Of a stretch of DNA of 64,000 nt, positions 12,289 through 22,225 are shown piece after piece. The position numbers and the translations under genes are program-made. The DNA is taken from assembly GCA_030844895.1 (NCBI GenBank), contig JAUTDX010000756.1:39656-103655 (forward strand), written 5' to 3'. This stretch comes from Ambrosia x helenae (Eukaryota > Streptophyta > Magnoliopsida > Asterales > Asteraceae). The stretch's first letter is position 1. Every line of letters begins with the position of its first letter. Under the pieces are notes generated by a model. That model worked only from the letters and a program-made list of their open reading frames with translations. It was not told where the DNA came from and ran no database searches.

Positions 12289-13300
12289 CTAAATGATAAA
12301 TTAGACAGTTCCCAAAACACCCTTAAGCTCAACTGAACAAATACTTGATCAAAAGTTACTACTGCTACTATCCATAAATTTAAGATGTTTTAAATTTAAA
12401 ACATATACAAATCAAACCCATAACATAGCAAAAGAAAATCTTTAAAAATATCAGGTTATTTAGTTAAAACCCCAAATCATAACCCTTTATAAATTCTAAA
12501 TATCAAAAATCAACTACAAAGTAGAAAGAGAAAGAATATAAAGAAGGGACCTCATTCAAGAAAAGTGAGCCAGAAACCTACAAAATAACAAAATCGTAAT
12601 CGTAAATCAACATAAACATTAACAACAAAAAAGAGATGAAACCTTATTAACAATGGACCTCATTCTAAAACATTATGAGATTCTGAGATTTCCAGTGAAG
12701 AACTATAAAACGGGATTGAATGATATAAAAGGGGGTGGGGGTTACAATTAAGGGGAGTAATTGAAAGGGAGAATTGATGGACTAATTAACGCTTTAGTAA
12801 TTGAAAGGGGGTTACAAATTAAAGGGGACTGATTAAATGGAAGTAATTGAAGGATTCATTGTGGGTTGGGGTTACGAAAGGCAAGGTATAGCAGAAGAAG
12901 ATGGAAGAAACTTGGTGACAGTGCTTTGCATCAACATGCTTCTTTTCTGAATATGTTGATTAGCTAGGATCGATGGAAAGGTTTCAAAAATAATGATTAG
13001 TTGCATGGTACAAGCATCTTAATGCATTGGTACAAGCATCTGAATGCATTGACAAGGGTAATTTGGGGAAGAAAGGGTGTAAAATTTTGGTGATTACACT
13101 TGAACTTCTTGAGATGCCATCTTAACTTTGTCAAGTTAGACATCTTTGCCCATTGCTCCCTCTTTATAATGTAGTAGAGATAATCAAACTTCATTGGTGA
13201 CGGAACCAAAACAAACGGTCACATTATAATATATTTTTATACTCATTGGTCTATAACAACTTTCTATTTTACTAGTGTCTATTTCTTTTGTTAACTTGAA
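12289..13300. other. No recognisable gene
   Basis: AT-rich sequence and a G-rich patch near 12730-12850 with repeated TAATTGAAAGGGG-like words. No further synaptotagmin exons could be recognised upstream of the fragment. Confidence 0.4.
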
Positions 13301-13340
13301 CTAGGTGTTTTGACGATTGCGCGTTGCGCGATGTGCAAAT
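13301..13340 (-). mobile_element. Helitron-type 3' terminus, reverse orientation
   Basis: On the reverse strand the stem ATCGCGCAACGCGCAAT is followed after about 10 bases by CCTAG and T. This is the third such terminus in the same orientation on this side of the window. The element would extend rightward; no 5' end was identified. Confidence 0.5.
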
Positions 13341-14475
13341 CCTTTGTTGTAACTCATATGGCTAGCTCTAAACTACTTGCAAACATCTTGCATATATATA
13401 ACAAAAACTTATTCGCTTGCTTTACAACTATGGTTATCCTTGATTGACACAATGGATGATCCTCTATGGTGTGCTTGTTGGTAGCGTCTCCAATATCCAA
13501 CCATGTAACTTGTTGGTCTTGGATTGTCTCCAAGCATATAATCCACCTACAAAACTCATAACCAATCCAAAAATTCAGATTTTGATTACTACCCTATTGT
13601 TTTCTACCATTTCCAGCATGGGTAATTCACTTCTTACCTTGGCCAAAGTCATCATTTTAACATGTTTCTTGATAACATTCTATAGCTGCAAGCGACAACG
13701 GCGTAGAAGATTTGGTAAATACTAATTAGGCGACCAAGAAGAAATCAAGAACATTCTGGTTGCCTTTCCCTAGGCACGTACACATAATATTCTCTGCCTT
13801 TTCTTGGTACTTTCGGAACACTGCAACATTCCCATGGGCTTATCCTACCATCAAGAACTGCATTACGTCAACTCAGATACAAAATGGTCAATAATTTACC
13901 TGCTTGTTATAAACTACACTTAATAAACTTTAAACCATTTCTACTAACGTAATTATGAAGATACTTACTTGAGCAAAGGCACTAAGGATCAACATACCAA
14001 TGCTTGTAGTAAAATCCGTTCTGCAAATCAAATAGGTTCATAAATTGTGAATTCCGTTTTTGAGCAAAGGAGTTAAGGACCAACATACCAAGCTAGATAA
14101 AATATCTCCATACGGGTTTTATCAAAAACAATACATGATCAACTCCAACATTCCTAAAATTGAAACTTAGATTTGACATCCATATTTCTATTAAAGAACC
14201 TGTAACTTTTTTAATTGGTGGAAAAAATAAATCAAGTTACAAAGTTAAATTACCCAACATGGCTGACTTGATTCCACAGTAGGCGTACAAAAATCGTTGG
14301 TCTCGCTGACACAATTTCTTTCGGTCAGTAATCAATAGTTAAACAAAAGCTGAAATTGAACAGTTATTTGAAATGTTCCTGATCATTGCAGTTATGCCTT
14401 TTTGATCAGAAAATATATTCCCAAACAATTAAAAATAACTTTTCATGCAAGCAAGTAAAATTCAGTTGTTAGACT
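13341..14475. other. No recognisable gene
   Basis: The ORF at 13444-13725 (+, 93 codons) has a hydrophobic stretch but no family I recognise. The rest is AT-rich. Confidence 0.35.
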
Positions 14476-14922
14476 TTAAGAATTGTTTGAGAATATATTT
14501 TTTGATCAAAGGATCCATAATGTTGTTTATGCAAGCAATAGCACAAGTCCTTCCTTAATGTTTTTTTATAATTAAAAGGAACTAGGTTGCAAAGGAACTT
14601 CAGGTCAGCCAGACGTTTTGTCAAAAGAACATACTTGAAATCGATGGGAAGCTAAACAAAATCGTGTAAAATCAATGATAACTTCTCTTCAGAAGAAAGG
14701 CGTGGATTATCGGAAGATTGATTTTAAGAATTGTTTGAGAATATATTTTTTGATCAACGAATCCATAATGTTGTTTATGCAAGCAATAGCACAAGTTCTT
14801 CTTTAATGTTGTTTATAATTAAAAGGAACTAGGTTGCAAAGGAACTTCAGGTCAGCCAGAAGTTTTGTCAAAAGAACATACTTGAAATTGATGGGAAGGT
14901 AAACAAAATCGTGTAAAATTAA
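14476..14922. repeat. Direct duplication of about 200 bp (248-bp offset)
   Basis: A segment opening TTAAGAATTGTTTGAGAATA at 14476 recurs at 14724 and runs through a shared ...GTGTAAAAT end, with few mismatches. Parts of the same unit (GTAAAATTCAGTTGTTA and ACTTGAAATCAATGGGAA) occur again near 15268 and 15321, so the whole 14450-15350 block grew by repeated segmental duplication. Confidence 0.8.
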
Positions 14923-14947
14923 TGGGAGGGTAAACAATATCATCGAA

Positions 14948-15230
14948 CCGACTGTTGATTTCTTTCCACAACTGGTACAACGAACTTTGTATGGGTTGCT
15001 TGTTAGCGTCGATCCGATTGTTGATTTCTTTCCGCAACCAATACAACGAACTCTGTATGGGTTGCTTGTTAGCGCCGATCCGACTGTTGATTTCTTTCCT
15101 CAACCAGTACAACGAACTCTGTATGGGTTGCTTGTTAGTGGCGATCCGACTGTTGATTTCTTTCTGCAACCAGTAGAACGAACTCTGTATGGTTTGCGTG
15201 TTAGCGCCGATCCGATTGTTAAAACTATCA
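14948..15230. repeat. 66-bp minisatellite, 4 units, open in both directions
   Basis: Units start at 14948, 15014, 15080, 15146 and 15212 (the last partial), with an exact 66-bp period and only a few substitutions. Because 66 is divisible by 3 the array keeps a frame. The + strand reads a 22-residue unit (PTVDFFPQPVQRTLYGLLVS), and the - strand reads another (KEINSRIGANKQPIQSSLYW). I recognise neither. The open frames follow from unit length and composition and are not evidence of a gene. Confidence 0.88.
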
Positions 15231-15341
15231 AGAATCCGAAATTAGTAAAACAGCTGTTCAGCCAAGCAAGTAAAATTCAGTTGTTATCAGAGAGATATCT
15301 GTCAACGATGAAGGCAACATACTTGAAATCAATGGGAATGT

Positions 15342-15428
15342 AAACAATTCCTGCTCATCATGAGGAATATCTAGCTCATCCTGGATCTTGGATTTTACAT
15401 TGCCAAAGGTCTTGATGAATATCTTCAT
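15342..15428 (-). pseudogene. Ubiquitin-like coding remnant
   Basis: The reverse strand reads MKIFIKTF then NVKSKIQDELDIPHDEQELF. This resembles ubiquitin's first strand (MQIFVKT) joined to its main helix (NVKAKIQDKEGIPPDQQ), with the intervening residues 8-23 missing. The frame then runs into unrelated sequence with no GG terminus. It looks like a decayed ubiquitin or ubiquitin-fusion fragment next to the minisatellite. The match is short, so identity is probable, not certain. Confidence 0.5.
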
Positions 15429-15464
15429 CATTCTCCTAGATCTACGCATTAGTGTGAGAGTCGA

Positions 15465-15607
15465 TTTCCCTTTTGCGGATGACTAACAAAGAGATGGTCT
15501 TTTTGATGAATGTATTATTCACAAATATTTTTCATCTTTCCCTTTGCGGGTGACTAACAAAGAGATGGTCTTTTTGATGAATGTGTTATTCACAAATATT
15601 TTCATCT
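15465..15607. repeat. Tandem duplication of about 72 bp
   Basis: Two nearly identical adjacent copies start at 15465 and 15537, each with GACTAACAAAGAGATGGTCT and ending near CACAAATATTTT. Confidence 0.85.
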
Positions 15608-15976
15608 TTCCCGCTATTTTATTCACAATTATTTTTCATCAAGTTGATACAAGTTGGTGGTTATTATTTTGTTTTTTAATTTTTTTTACAATAATTATAT
15701 TAAAAAATAAAAAATAAATAAAAAACCAACTCAAAACACAAAAAAAAACAACCAAAAATAAAACTTTGATTCGAAGCGCAAAGCGAGGCGCTTCGGGTCA
15801 CAAATCACCTTTTTTCTTACCTCGTACTGAGGTAGTTAAAAAAGTAACCAAAGCTTTGAAGGGGGTGAAAATAGAAGTGGGGGGTTTTAATATAACCACC
15901 CTAAAAGTATGCCGCATTTTTCTTCTTATATTAATAATAATAAATAAATAAATTGATGTTCTAATTAAACTCACTT

Positions 15977-16101
15977 TTTTTTGAACGGCTAACGTTACAC
16001 TCCTAATATATTTACACAAAATACACCATTGCCTAAATTTGAACCTAGGACCTCCCCTCTAAGAAACATAAGCCTCTACCAAGTAAGCTACCCACATTGA
16101 C
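15977..16101 (-). mobile_element. tRNA-derived SINE (reverse)
   Basis: On the reverse strand the 125-bp unit has a Pol III A box (TAGCTTACTTGGTAGAGG), a B box (GGTTCAAATTT), and ends AGCCGTTC followed by an A run. A perfect 14-bp target duplication, AATTAAACTCACTT, flanks it at 15963-15976 and 16102-16115. This is a full-length retroposed SINE. Confidence 0.85.
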
Positions 16102-16218
16102 AATTAAACTCACTTGATGTGTTTCTTTTGCCCATTCTCATTTATTGTTTCAGAAAGATATGCATGTACATAAACAAACAACGTTTATCACTAGGACCGC
16201 TTACGATTTATTCTATTC

Positions 16219-16336
16219 GCCAATGAGGCTGTGGCCCAAAGGTGGGAGACAAGGTGATAAAGGTGATAAGGGTGAAAGGTAGGGAGTTCGAATTCCCCGT
16301 ATAAGTAAGGTGAGTGTAATTAGCTGATAAAAAAAA
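16219..16336 (+). mobile_element. tRNA-derived SINE (forward)
   Basis: The unit has an A-box-like TGGCCCAAAGGTGG, a B box GAGTTCGAATTCC, and ends in GATAAAAAAAA. A perfect 11-bp duplication, TTATTCTATTC, flanks it at 16208-16218 and 16337-16347. Its body differs from the reverse SINE next to it, so it is a different family. Confidence 0.8.
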
Positions 16337-16694
16337 TTATTCTATTCTATTTCAATATAAAAAAAAGAAGGCTATACATGACGTAGTAGCACTCTCATAG
16401 TCTCATATACGTTTGGCTCATGTTGTAGTCGATTTCATGTTGAAACCCATGGAGGATAAACTAATACTGGGAAGTGGTCAATTTATTCGGGATTAAGAAA
16501 CCTCCTTTCCGTGTAAGAAAATACATATAAGGGTCTGTTTGGTATGGCGTAATGGAATGGATGAGGGAATGGAATGGACGAGGTAATGGAATGGACAAGG
16601 TGATGGAATGGATCATTACCATTCCATGTCTTGTTTGGTTGCCATGTAGGAATGAAACAAAACATTACTTTATGTTGTTGGATAAGCTGGAAAA

Positions 16695-17293
16695 GACGAA
16701 GGAATAAAATCGGTGGTGAGTGGTGGTGATATGTGGCGGTAGCGGTGGTGGTGGGTGGCGGCGGGCGGCAGTGGTTTGTGACGGTGGAGGGTGGAGGTGG
16801 ATGGCTGTGATGGTGGTGTGGGCGACGATGGTGAGTAGTGGCGGTGGTGGGTGGTGGTTGGTGGCAGTGATGGTATGTGGTGGTGTGTGGCGGTAGCGTG
16901 GTGGTAGGTAGCGACGGCGGTGGTGGGTGGTGGCGAAGATGGCGATGGGTGGAGGTGGATGGCGGTGATGGTGGGTGGGTGAAGGTAGTGGGGTGGTGGC
17001 GGCGACGACAGTGATGGGTGGTGACGGCGAGGGTGGGCAACGATGGTGGGTGGTGGGTGACGGTGGTAGGTGGTGGGCGACGGTGGTGGTCGGCGTTGGG
17101 TGGTGTTGGATGGCGGCGGTGGGTGGGTGACGGTGGTGGGTGGCGACGGTGGTGGGTGGGTGAAGGTAGTGGGTGGCGGCAACGACGGTGGTGGGTGGTG
17201 GGCGGCAGCGGTGGGGGCGACGGTGGTAGGTGGTGACGGCGGTGGTGGGTGGTGACGGCGGTGGTGGTGGTGACGATGGTGGTGGGTGGTGGT
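16695..17293. repeat. GGT/GGC-rich degenerate array, about 600 bp
   Basis: Dense GGTGGTGGGTGGCGACGGT-like units with no fixed period. The strong G/C strand bias leaves long open frames on both strands (His/Pro/Thr-rich or Gly/Trp-rich). These are composition artefacts. Runs of short G blocks could form G-quadruplexes on the + strand. Confidence 0.85.
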
Positions 17294-17438
17294 TGTAACA
17301 CCCCAACCGATGGCGGAAACATCGAGGTGTCACGTTTGCATACATTGAATTAATAGTTTATTACATCGAAAAGAAACTTGAATTCAATGTATGCAAACGT
17401 GACAACTCGATGTTTCCGCTATCGGTCGGGGTGTTACA
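17294..17438. mobile_element. 145-bp foldback MITE nested in the GGT array
   Basis: The two arms are near-perfect inverted repeats of about 60 bp, opening TGTAACACCCC and containing GCGGAAACATCGAG. GTGGTGGT occurs on both sides and may be an 8-bp target duplication. Since the surroundings are GGT repeats, that flank match is weak evidence. Confidence 0.7.
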
Positions 17439-17714
17439 GTGGTGGTTGGTGGGTTATGGTGTTGTTAATAAAGGATGAATGAGGGATGGAATGAAAAAAA
17501 AACATGGGGGGTGGATGGAATGGTTTTGAGGGAATGGAATGCCTTGTGGAATGGGTGATTTCATTCCTTTAACCAACCAAACACACTATTTTTCATTACC
17601 TCGTAATGGTCCATTCCATTCCCCCTTCCATTCCATCATACCAAACGCTACCTAAATGTATTATTTTTGTCCATATTCTTTCGTTACAAGTTTGTTGTTT
17701 GTTTAAAGCCCGAG

Positions 17715-17875
17715 CAGTGACGAATCTAGGAATAATTTCCAGGGGTTCATTTCGTAAATTTTCACTGATTTTTACTAATTTTTCAACTTTTTTCACTAAA
17801 ATTTTCAATTTTCAATTTTTTCTAAATCGAGGGGGTTTCCGAGAACATCCGGAACCCCCTCTGGATCCGCCACTG
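17715..17875. mobile_element. hAT-type MITE, 161 bp
   Basis: The terminal inverted repeats are CAGTGACGAATCTAG and the complement CAGTGGCGGATCCAG. A perfect 8-bp duplication, AGCCCGAG, lies at 17707-17714 and 17876-17883. Length, CAGTG ends and an 8-bp duplication fit hAT. Confidence 0.87.
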
Positions 17876-17883
17876 AGCCCGAG

Positions 17884-18946
17884 AGAAACCGATTTTCTTT
17901 GTTTTTTTTTATATTTTTTAATGGATAAGTTTCAAGATAACGGTCGTTGATTTGACTCAGAAGTATCTATATATAGGGGAAGGTTTAAATCAAAACCCAC
18001 TCAAAACGAAGAAACCCGGTAAACTTAATCTAGACCATTGATCTAAAGTGATCAATGGCCTAGATTGATTCTATATTATTTTATTACAATTAATAGAGTA
18101 GATGACAAAAAAGGGCAAAAGGGTCAAATGACATTTTCTGAAAAAGCATCTATGACAAGTTGACCTGACACATGTCACATCATCTCTCTCATACTTTTGT
18201 GATCATAATCCTAAATCTGCCAGATGACCCGTGTTACATATGTAACATGTGTTGTGTTACGTAGGTTAAAACTGAGTTGCCAGTTTATATTATTTAAAAA
18301 ATGCTGATTTATTATTTTTTTTTATTAGACCATATTTTTTTTCGTTTTATTGTACCAGCACCAGAATTGTTGCATACGTAACGAGAATTGATATGGTTAT
18401 AGGCATTTTGTTACTTACAAAAGTGCTAAAAACAAACAAAACGGTCATTACAAAAGTGCTAAAAAATTTATAGATCAAAAAACATTCAAATCTAGACAAG
18501 AATTGTTTCTTACAAAATGCTAAAAACAAACAAAACGGTCATTACAAATCAACAAATGCTAAAAACGTATCATAAATAAAAAAAATTGTCTACACTTCAT
18601 TCTTGATAATCATCTTCATCTTTAATGCAAAAAATATGCTCACCTGCAAAAAAAAAACAAAAATCATCAATTTACATGTAAAGCACACCCCCCCCCCGCT
18701 TAACGTATGTTAACCAATTGGTTATCATGATCAATGACATTCCATTCAAGAGTTTTTTTACCAATTCTTCCTCTATAATATGCAAAAAATCAAACCTTTG
18801 TATCTGGTAAAAAAATCGGTAACTAATTTATACCAACTTAGTTTTGTTGTTACATACGAAACAGGCGTAGTATAGGAAACAGATGCAAACATACATTCCA
18901 CACATTATAATACTCATACAAACATGCACATACTAGTAAAAAATTA
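17884..18946. other. Non-coding, AT-rich; one hairpin
   Basis: A 17-bp inverted repeat (AATCTAGACCATTGATC at 18027-18043 and its near complement at 18050-18066) lies just right of TATATAGGGGAAGGTTT, which looks like the start of another Mutator-type element. No partner end was fixed. Confidence 0.4.
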
Positions 18947-19075
18947 GACAGACATGGTACAAAAACACACGAGTGTTACATGTGTAACAGGAAAACACAG
19001 ACCAAACTTTGTAGTCTGCTGTAAACATAGAGCATAATTTGATATGCTAGAAAACATAGAACAGAATTTGACTGC

Positions 19076-20954
19076 TGATACGCTCTAAAATATACATATA
19101 TTTATATCAACATTTCCTACATTTAAATAACGTTAAGGTTAGTTTTTATTAAATATTACTCCTAAATGGTTCGAATTAATTATTTAAAGGTTTTTAGTAT
19201 AAGCGAGCCAAAACGGGGTATTTGAGTTATTTTAACACTCACTAAATTTTTAATGGTTAAAAGGGTCAACTAATTAGATGTATAATTTTGACTAGACTCT
19301 TATTTAAATTTTGTGTTGTAGGAACTAATGGGCCAGAGCACAAACGAGATGAGCTCATTGCATTATGGATTATTCAATATGGAGATAATTGGGTTGGTCA
19401 TGATAGCCATTTTGGGCTGAGGAAATATATGAATTGGTCTTACAAGAGCAGTCCACATTAACCATATATGAAAAGAGTTGGGCCGGCCCAGATTGAAAAC
19501 AAAATAGGGCACGAGGTGAGGCTCTTGGCGGCTGTCAACGTTATAAAAAGAGAAGGCAGAGCTGACATGAGGGACAGAGAGGAGCTGCTCCAATCATTAG
19601 ATCATTACTAAAAAAAATATATTATAATAATAATAAATAAAATTAGGGTGACGTTGGAGAGCTGACATCCAAAAGGCATAACAAATTTTAAAAAGGGGAT
19701 TGGCGGCTGTTGTCATTGTGACAGTGAAGGTGGTTTAGAAGTGAAGTTTGAGGTTTTTAAATTTTATTTTTATTTTTAGTTTAATTATTTCATCTTTTAG
19801 TTAGATTAAGAAAAATTGTTCTAGTCATGATTATACTTGATGAATCTATTAGTTTCGTTTTGTTATCAATTATGATTGGCTAGATCTATTTTGGTTGTCT
19901 AGACTTGGGATGAATATTTGTTATTGTTGATTTTCTTTTGGGATTTGGATCTTGTTTGGCACTAGTTTATGTATAAAAATCTAAACTTTATTGGTTTTGT
20001 TGTGTTTTATTATCCGGATGATGTTTATGTCATATTTTTTAGATCCATATGTGGCTATAATTTATTGACTTAGTGTTTTTAAATTAAAAGTCGCATATTT
20101 TTATCATTTGCTTTGTGTGATGATTTGATGGGTTGACTTGTTGACTTAGGATCTAGAAATTGCATGTTTGACATCGTTTTGGGTTTATCACCTACCTTGA
20201 GACCGAGAGGAGATAGGTTGTGGGTTTGTTAGGATTTATTGGTTTGTTTGGTTAGATATTGCACGAGAGTGAATTTCTTTCCCGGTACCCTTTTTATCCG
20301 CTTTCCCAAACATTTACCTTTAGGATTAGATTCACCCCTTTATACCGTTAGGTGTTTCGTGATTAGTGAGACTGAGAGGAGATCTAATCTTTGGGTGCGT
20401 AAACTTTTATGTTTGGTGAGACCGAGAGGTGATCCATTCTTTACCCGGTGAGCTTCACACTACTTAGGATTTCATTTAGTTTTCTAGTGAGACCGAGAGG
20501 AGATCTAGATACTATAGTGTTTCCCGAGTTGGTTATACCGTAGATCCCGGTAGTCATTCGAGTATCCATTTCCCATTAGCTTTCAACTTTATCAGTAGGA
20601 TTCCCAGTCTAGACAGCCATCCTCTCCATTTCTGATTTCTCTTCCGTGAGCGTTTACTCTTTGATCTCTCGTCCTTGCTGCTTGTTTATTTCTTGTCTTA
20701 TTTTATTTGTTTACTTGTTTATCTTTTAGTATACTTGCTAGTTAAAAATCATGCTATTTTATATAGATTAGGACTCGACAGAGGTTTAGTATCGAGGGCT
20801 GCATATCAGTGTCCATGGATTGATACTCGGTCTTATCGACTTTACTACACTACGACCGGTACACTGCCGTGTTGTGTGGTTTAGCTTGGTGATTCCATTT
20901 TTAAAACCAGATTGTGAAACTTAAAATATTTTTATATGTAAACCACAGCAATCA
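19076..20954. mobile_element. Solo LTR, 1.88 kb
   Basis: The segment starts TGATACGCTC and ends GCAATCA, with the TG...CA ends of LTRs. A perfect 5-bp duplication, ACTGC, flanks it (19071-19075 and 20955-20959). The uninterrupted duplicate at 21117-21249 confirms the boundaries. No coding domain is present. It is the usual product of recombination between the two LTRs of one element; the length suits a Ty3/gypsy LTR. Orientation is unknown. Confidence 0.85.
20198..20510. repeat. Four spaced copies of a GAGACCGAGAGGAGAT motif in the LTR
   Basis: Near-identical 16-20-bp words occur at about 20200, 20368, 20418 and 20489, at spacings of 168, 50 and 71 bp. Irregular spacing argues against a simple tandem array. 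Such spaced motifs in an LTR could be promoter or enhancer elements. Confidence 0.6.
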
Positions 20955-21249
20955 ACTGCAAAAAAACAGATATGCTACACATGTAAACAGCAAGATTATA
21001 CGAAAATATAGACGATAAAAACACCATAACTAAACACCAAGATACTGATACTACGAACATAAACACACAAAACGAAAAATCATTTTCGATGTTTAACATA
21101 ATATCAAAAAAAAAGGGACAGACATGGTGCAAAAACACACGAGTGTTACATGTGTAACAGGAAAACACAGACCAAACTTTGTAGTCTGTTGTAAACATAG
21201 AGCATAATTTGATATGCTAGAAAACATAGAACAGAATTAGACTGCAAAA

Positions 21250-22225
21250 AAAACGTTTCAACCCGCTTCGGCTTCCTCAAACAATCTAACCAAGCAGTAG
21301 ACATCCAAAAAAAGATTACAACTAAGTAATTAACTTCCTTGTAAAAAAAACTTCAAAAAAAGAACAATAAACTAAAGTCTTTCAAAAAAAAAAAAACCCC
21401 AGCTCAAAACAAAGTTACCAACTTCATTTTAGCAATTTCCAACAACCCACGCCCAAATAATATAACAAAAAAGGGGGAATCTTTCATTGAGGCATTAAAA
21501 CAAACACTTGGTGTGCATGTAAACTCAACAGCTAAAATCCTTTCCCAAAACAAGAAAAAAAAATACCAACAACACACAAACACTGCAACGTAAATCCTCA
21601 ATTAACATCTACACAACAAACCCTACACACACAAAAAAAAAAGACTTTAATTCACAAATCAACCTCAAAAACAACAAGAAAAAGAAAACCTACTTCACAC
21701 ACAACACCGCCGCCGCCGCCTTGTTCTCTGGCGCCACCGTCCTCCTTCTCTAGTGAATCCCTTTTCTCGGTAAGTTACGCCATCATCCCTTTCCTGACCC
21801 GATAAACCTTCCTCTTCTTTCTAATCGGGTGGAGGAACCACCGATTGTTTATAACCATCGGGTGTGGGTTATTTATATAGGGTGGGTGGAGGTCGGTGGT
21901 CGGTGGTGGAGGTGGTGCTGGTGGTTGGTGGTGGAGGTGGTGCTGGTGGTTGGTGGTGGATGGTGGGTGGAGGTCGGTGGTCGGTCTAAGAGGAATACAG
22001 GGGATGAAATTATGAAAAATAAAGAGAGAGAGGGAAAGGGGAAGACATATATATATACACTAGGAGAGAGAGAGAGAGAGAGAGAGGTGACAATGAAATT
22101 GTCTATAATACCCTTTCCCTCCCATTTGTTATAATTTGAAAGTTGATGATGTGGAACAATGAGGGCCACAAGATGGGTTTGTGGGAGTTTCTTCAATTTA
22201 GAAGGTTTCTTGTGTATACTTAGCC
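21250..22225. other. Non-coding; GGTGG and GA repeats
   Basis: A-rich sequence, then a GGTGGTGGAGGTGGTGCT-like repeat at about 21885-21990 and an AG run near 22060-22087. Short ORFs here are repeat artefacts. Confidence 0.5.

Larger units (their letters stand above)
16531..17652. mobile_element. Tourist-like (PIF/Harbinger) element filled with GGT repeats
   Basis: The left end GGGTCTGTTTGGTATGG and the complement of the right end (GGTAGCGTTTGGTATG) are inverted repeats. TAA flanks both sides (16528-16530 and 17653-17655), the duplication expected of PIF/Harbinger elements. Inner ends share TGGAATGG-rich subterminal words. There is no transposase. The interior is a GGT-rich array with one nested foldback. 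Confidence 0.72.
18947..21249. repeat. Pair of ~130-bp direct repeats flanking the solo LTR
   Basis: The segment 18947-19075 (GACAGACATGGT ... ACTGC) recurs at 21117-21249 with few differences. The second copy continues ACTGCAAAAAAA. The first is interrupted after ACTGC by the 19076-20954 insertion and resumes afterwards as ACTGCAAAAAAA. The second copy therefore records the empty site. Confidence 0.85.

Noticed and set aside
16219..16336. tRNA gene
   Set aside because: Pol III boxes are present but the cloverleaf is not; the A-rich end and target duplication mark a SINE.
16483..17322. 279-codon reverse ORF rich in His, Pro and Thr, with overlapping long ORFs
   Set aside because: It translates the GGT-rich array on both strands; three frames stay open at once, which is a composition effect, and no domain is present.
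17975..22225. One large Mutator-type element spanning the solo LTR
   Set aside because: TATATAGGGGAAGG at 17975 and the complement near 22200 share only scattered words; no 9-bp duplication could be found.
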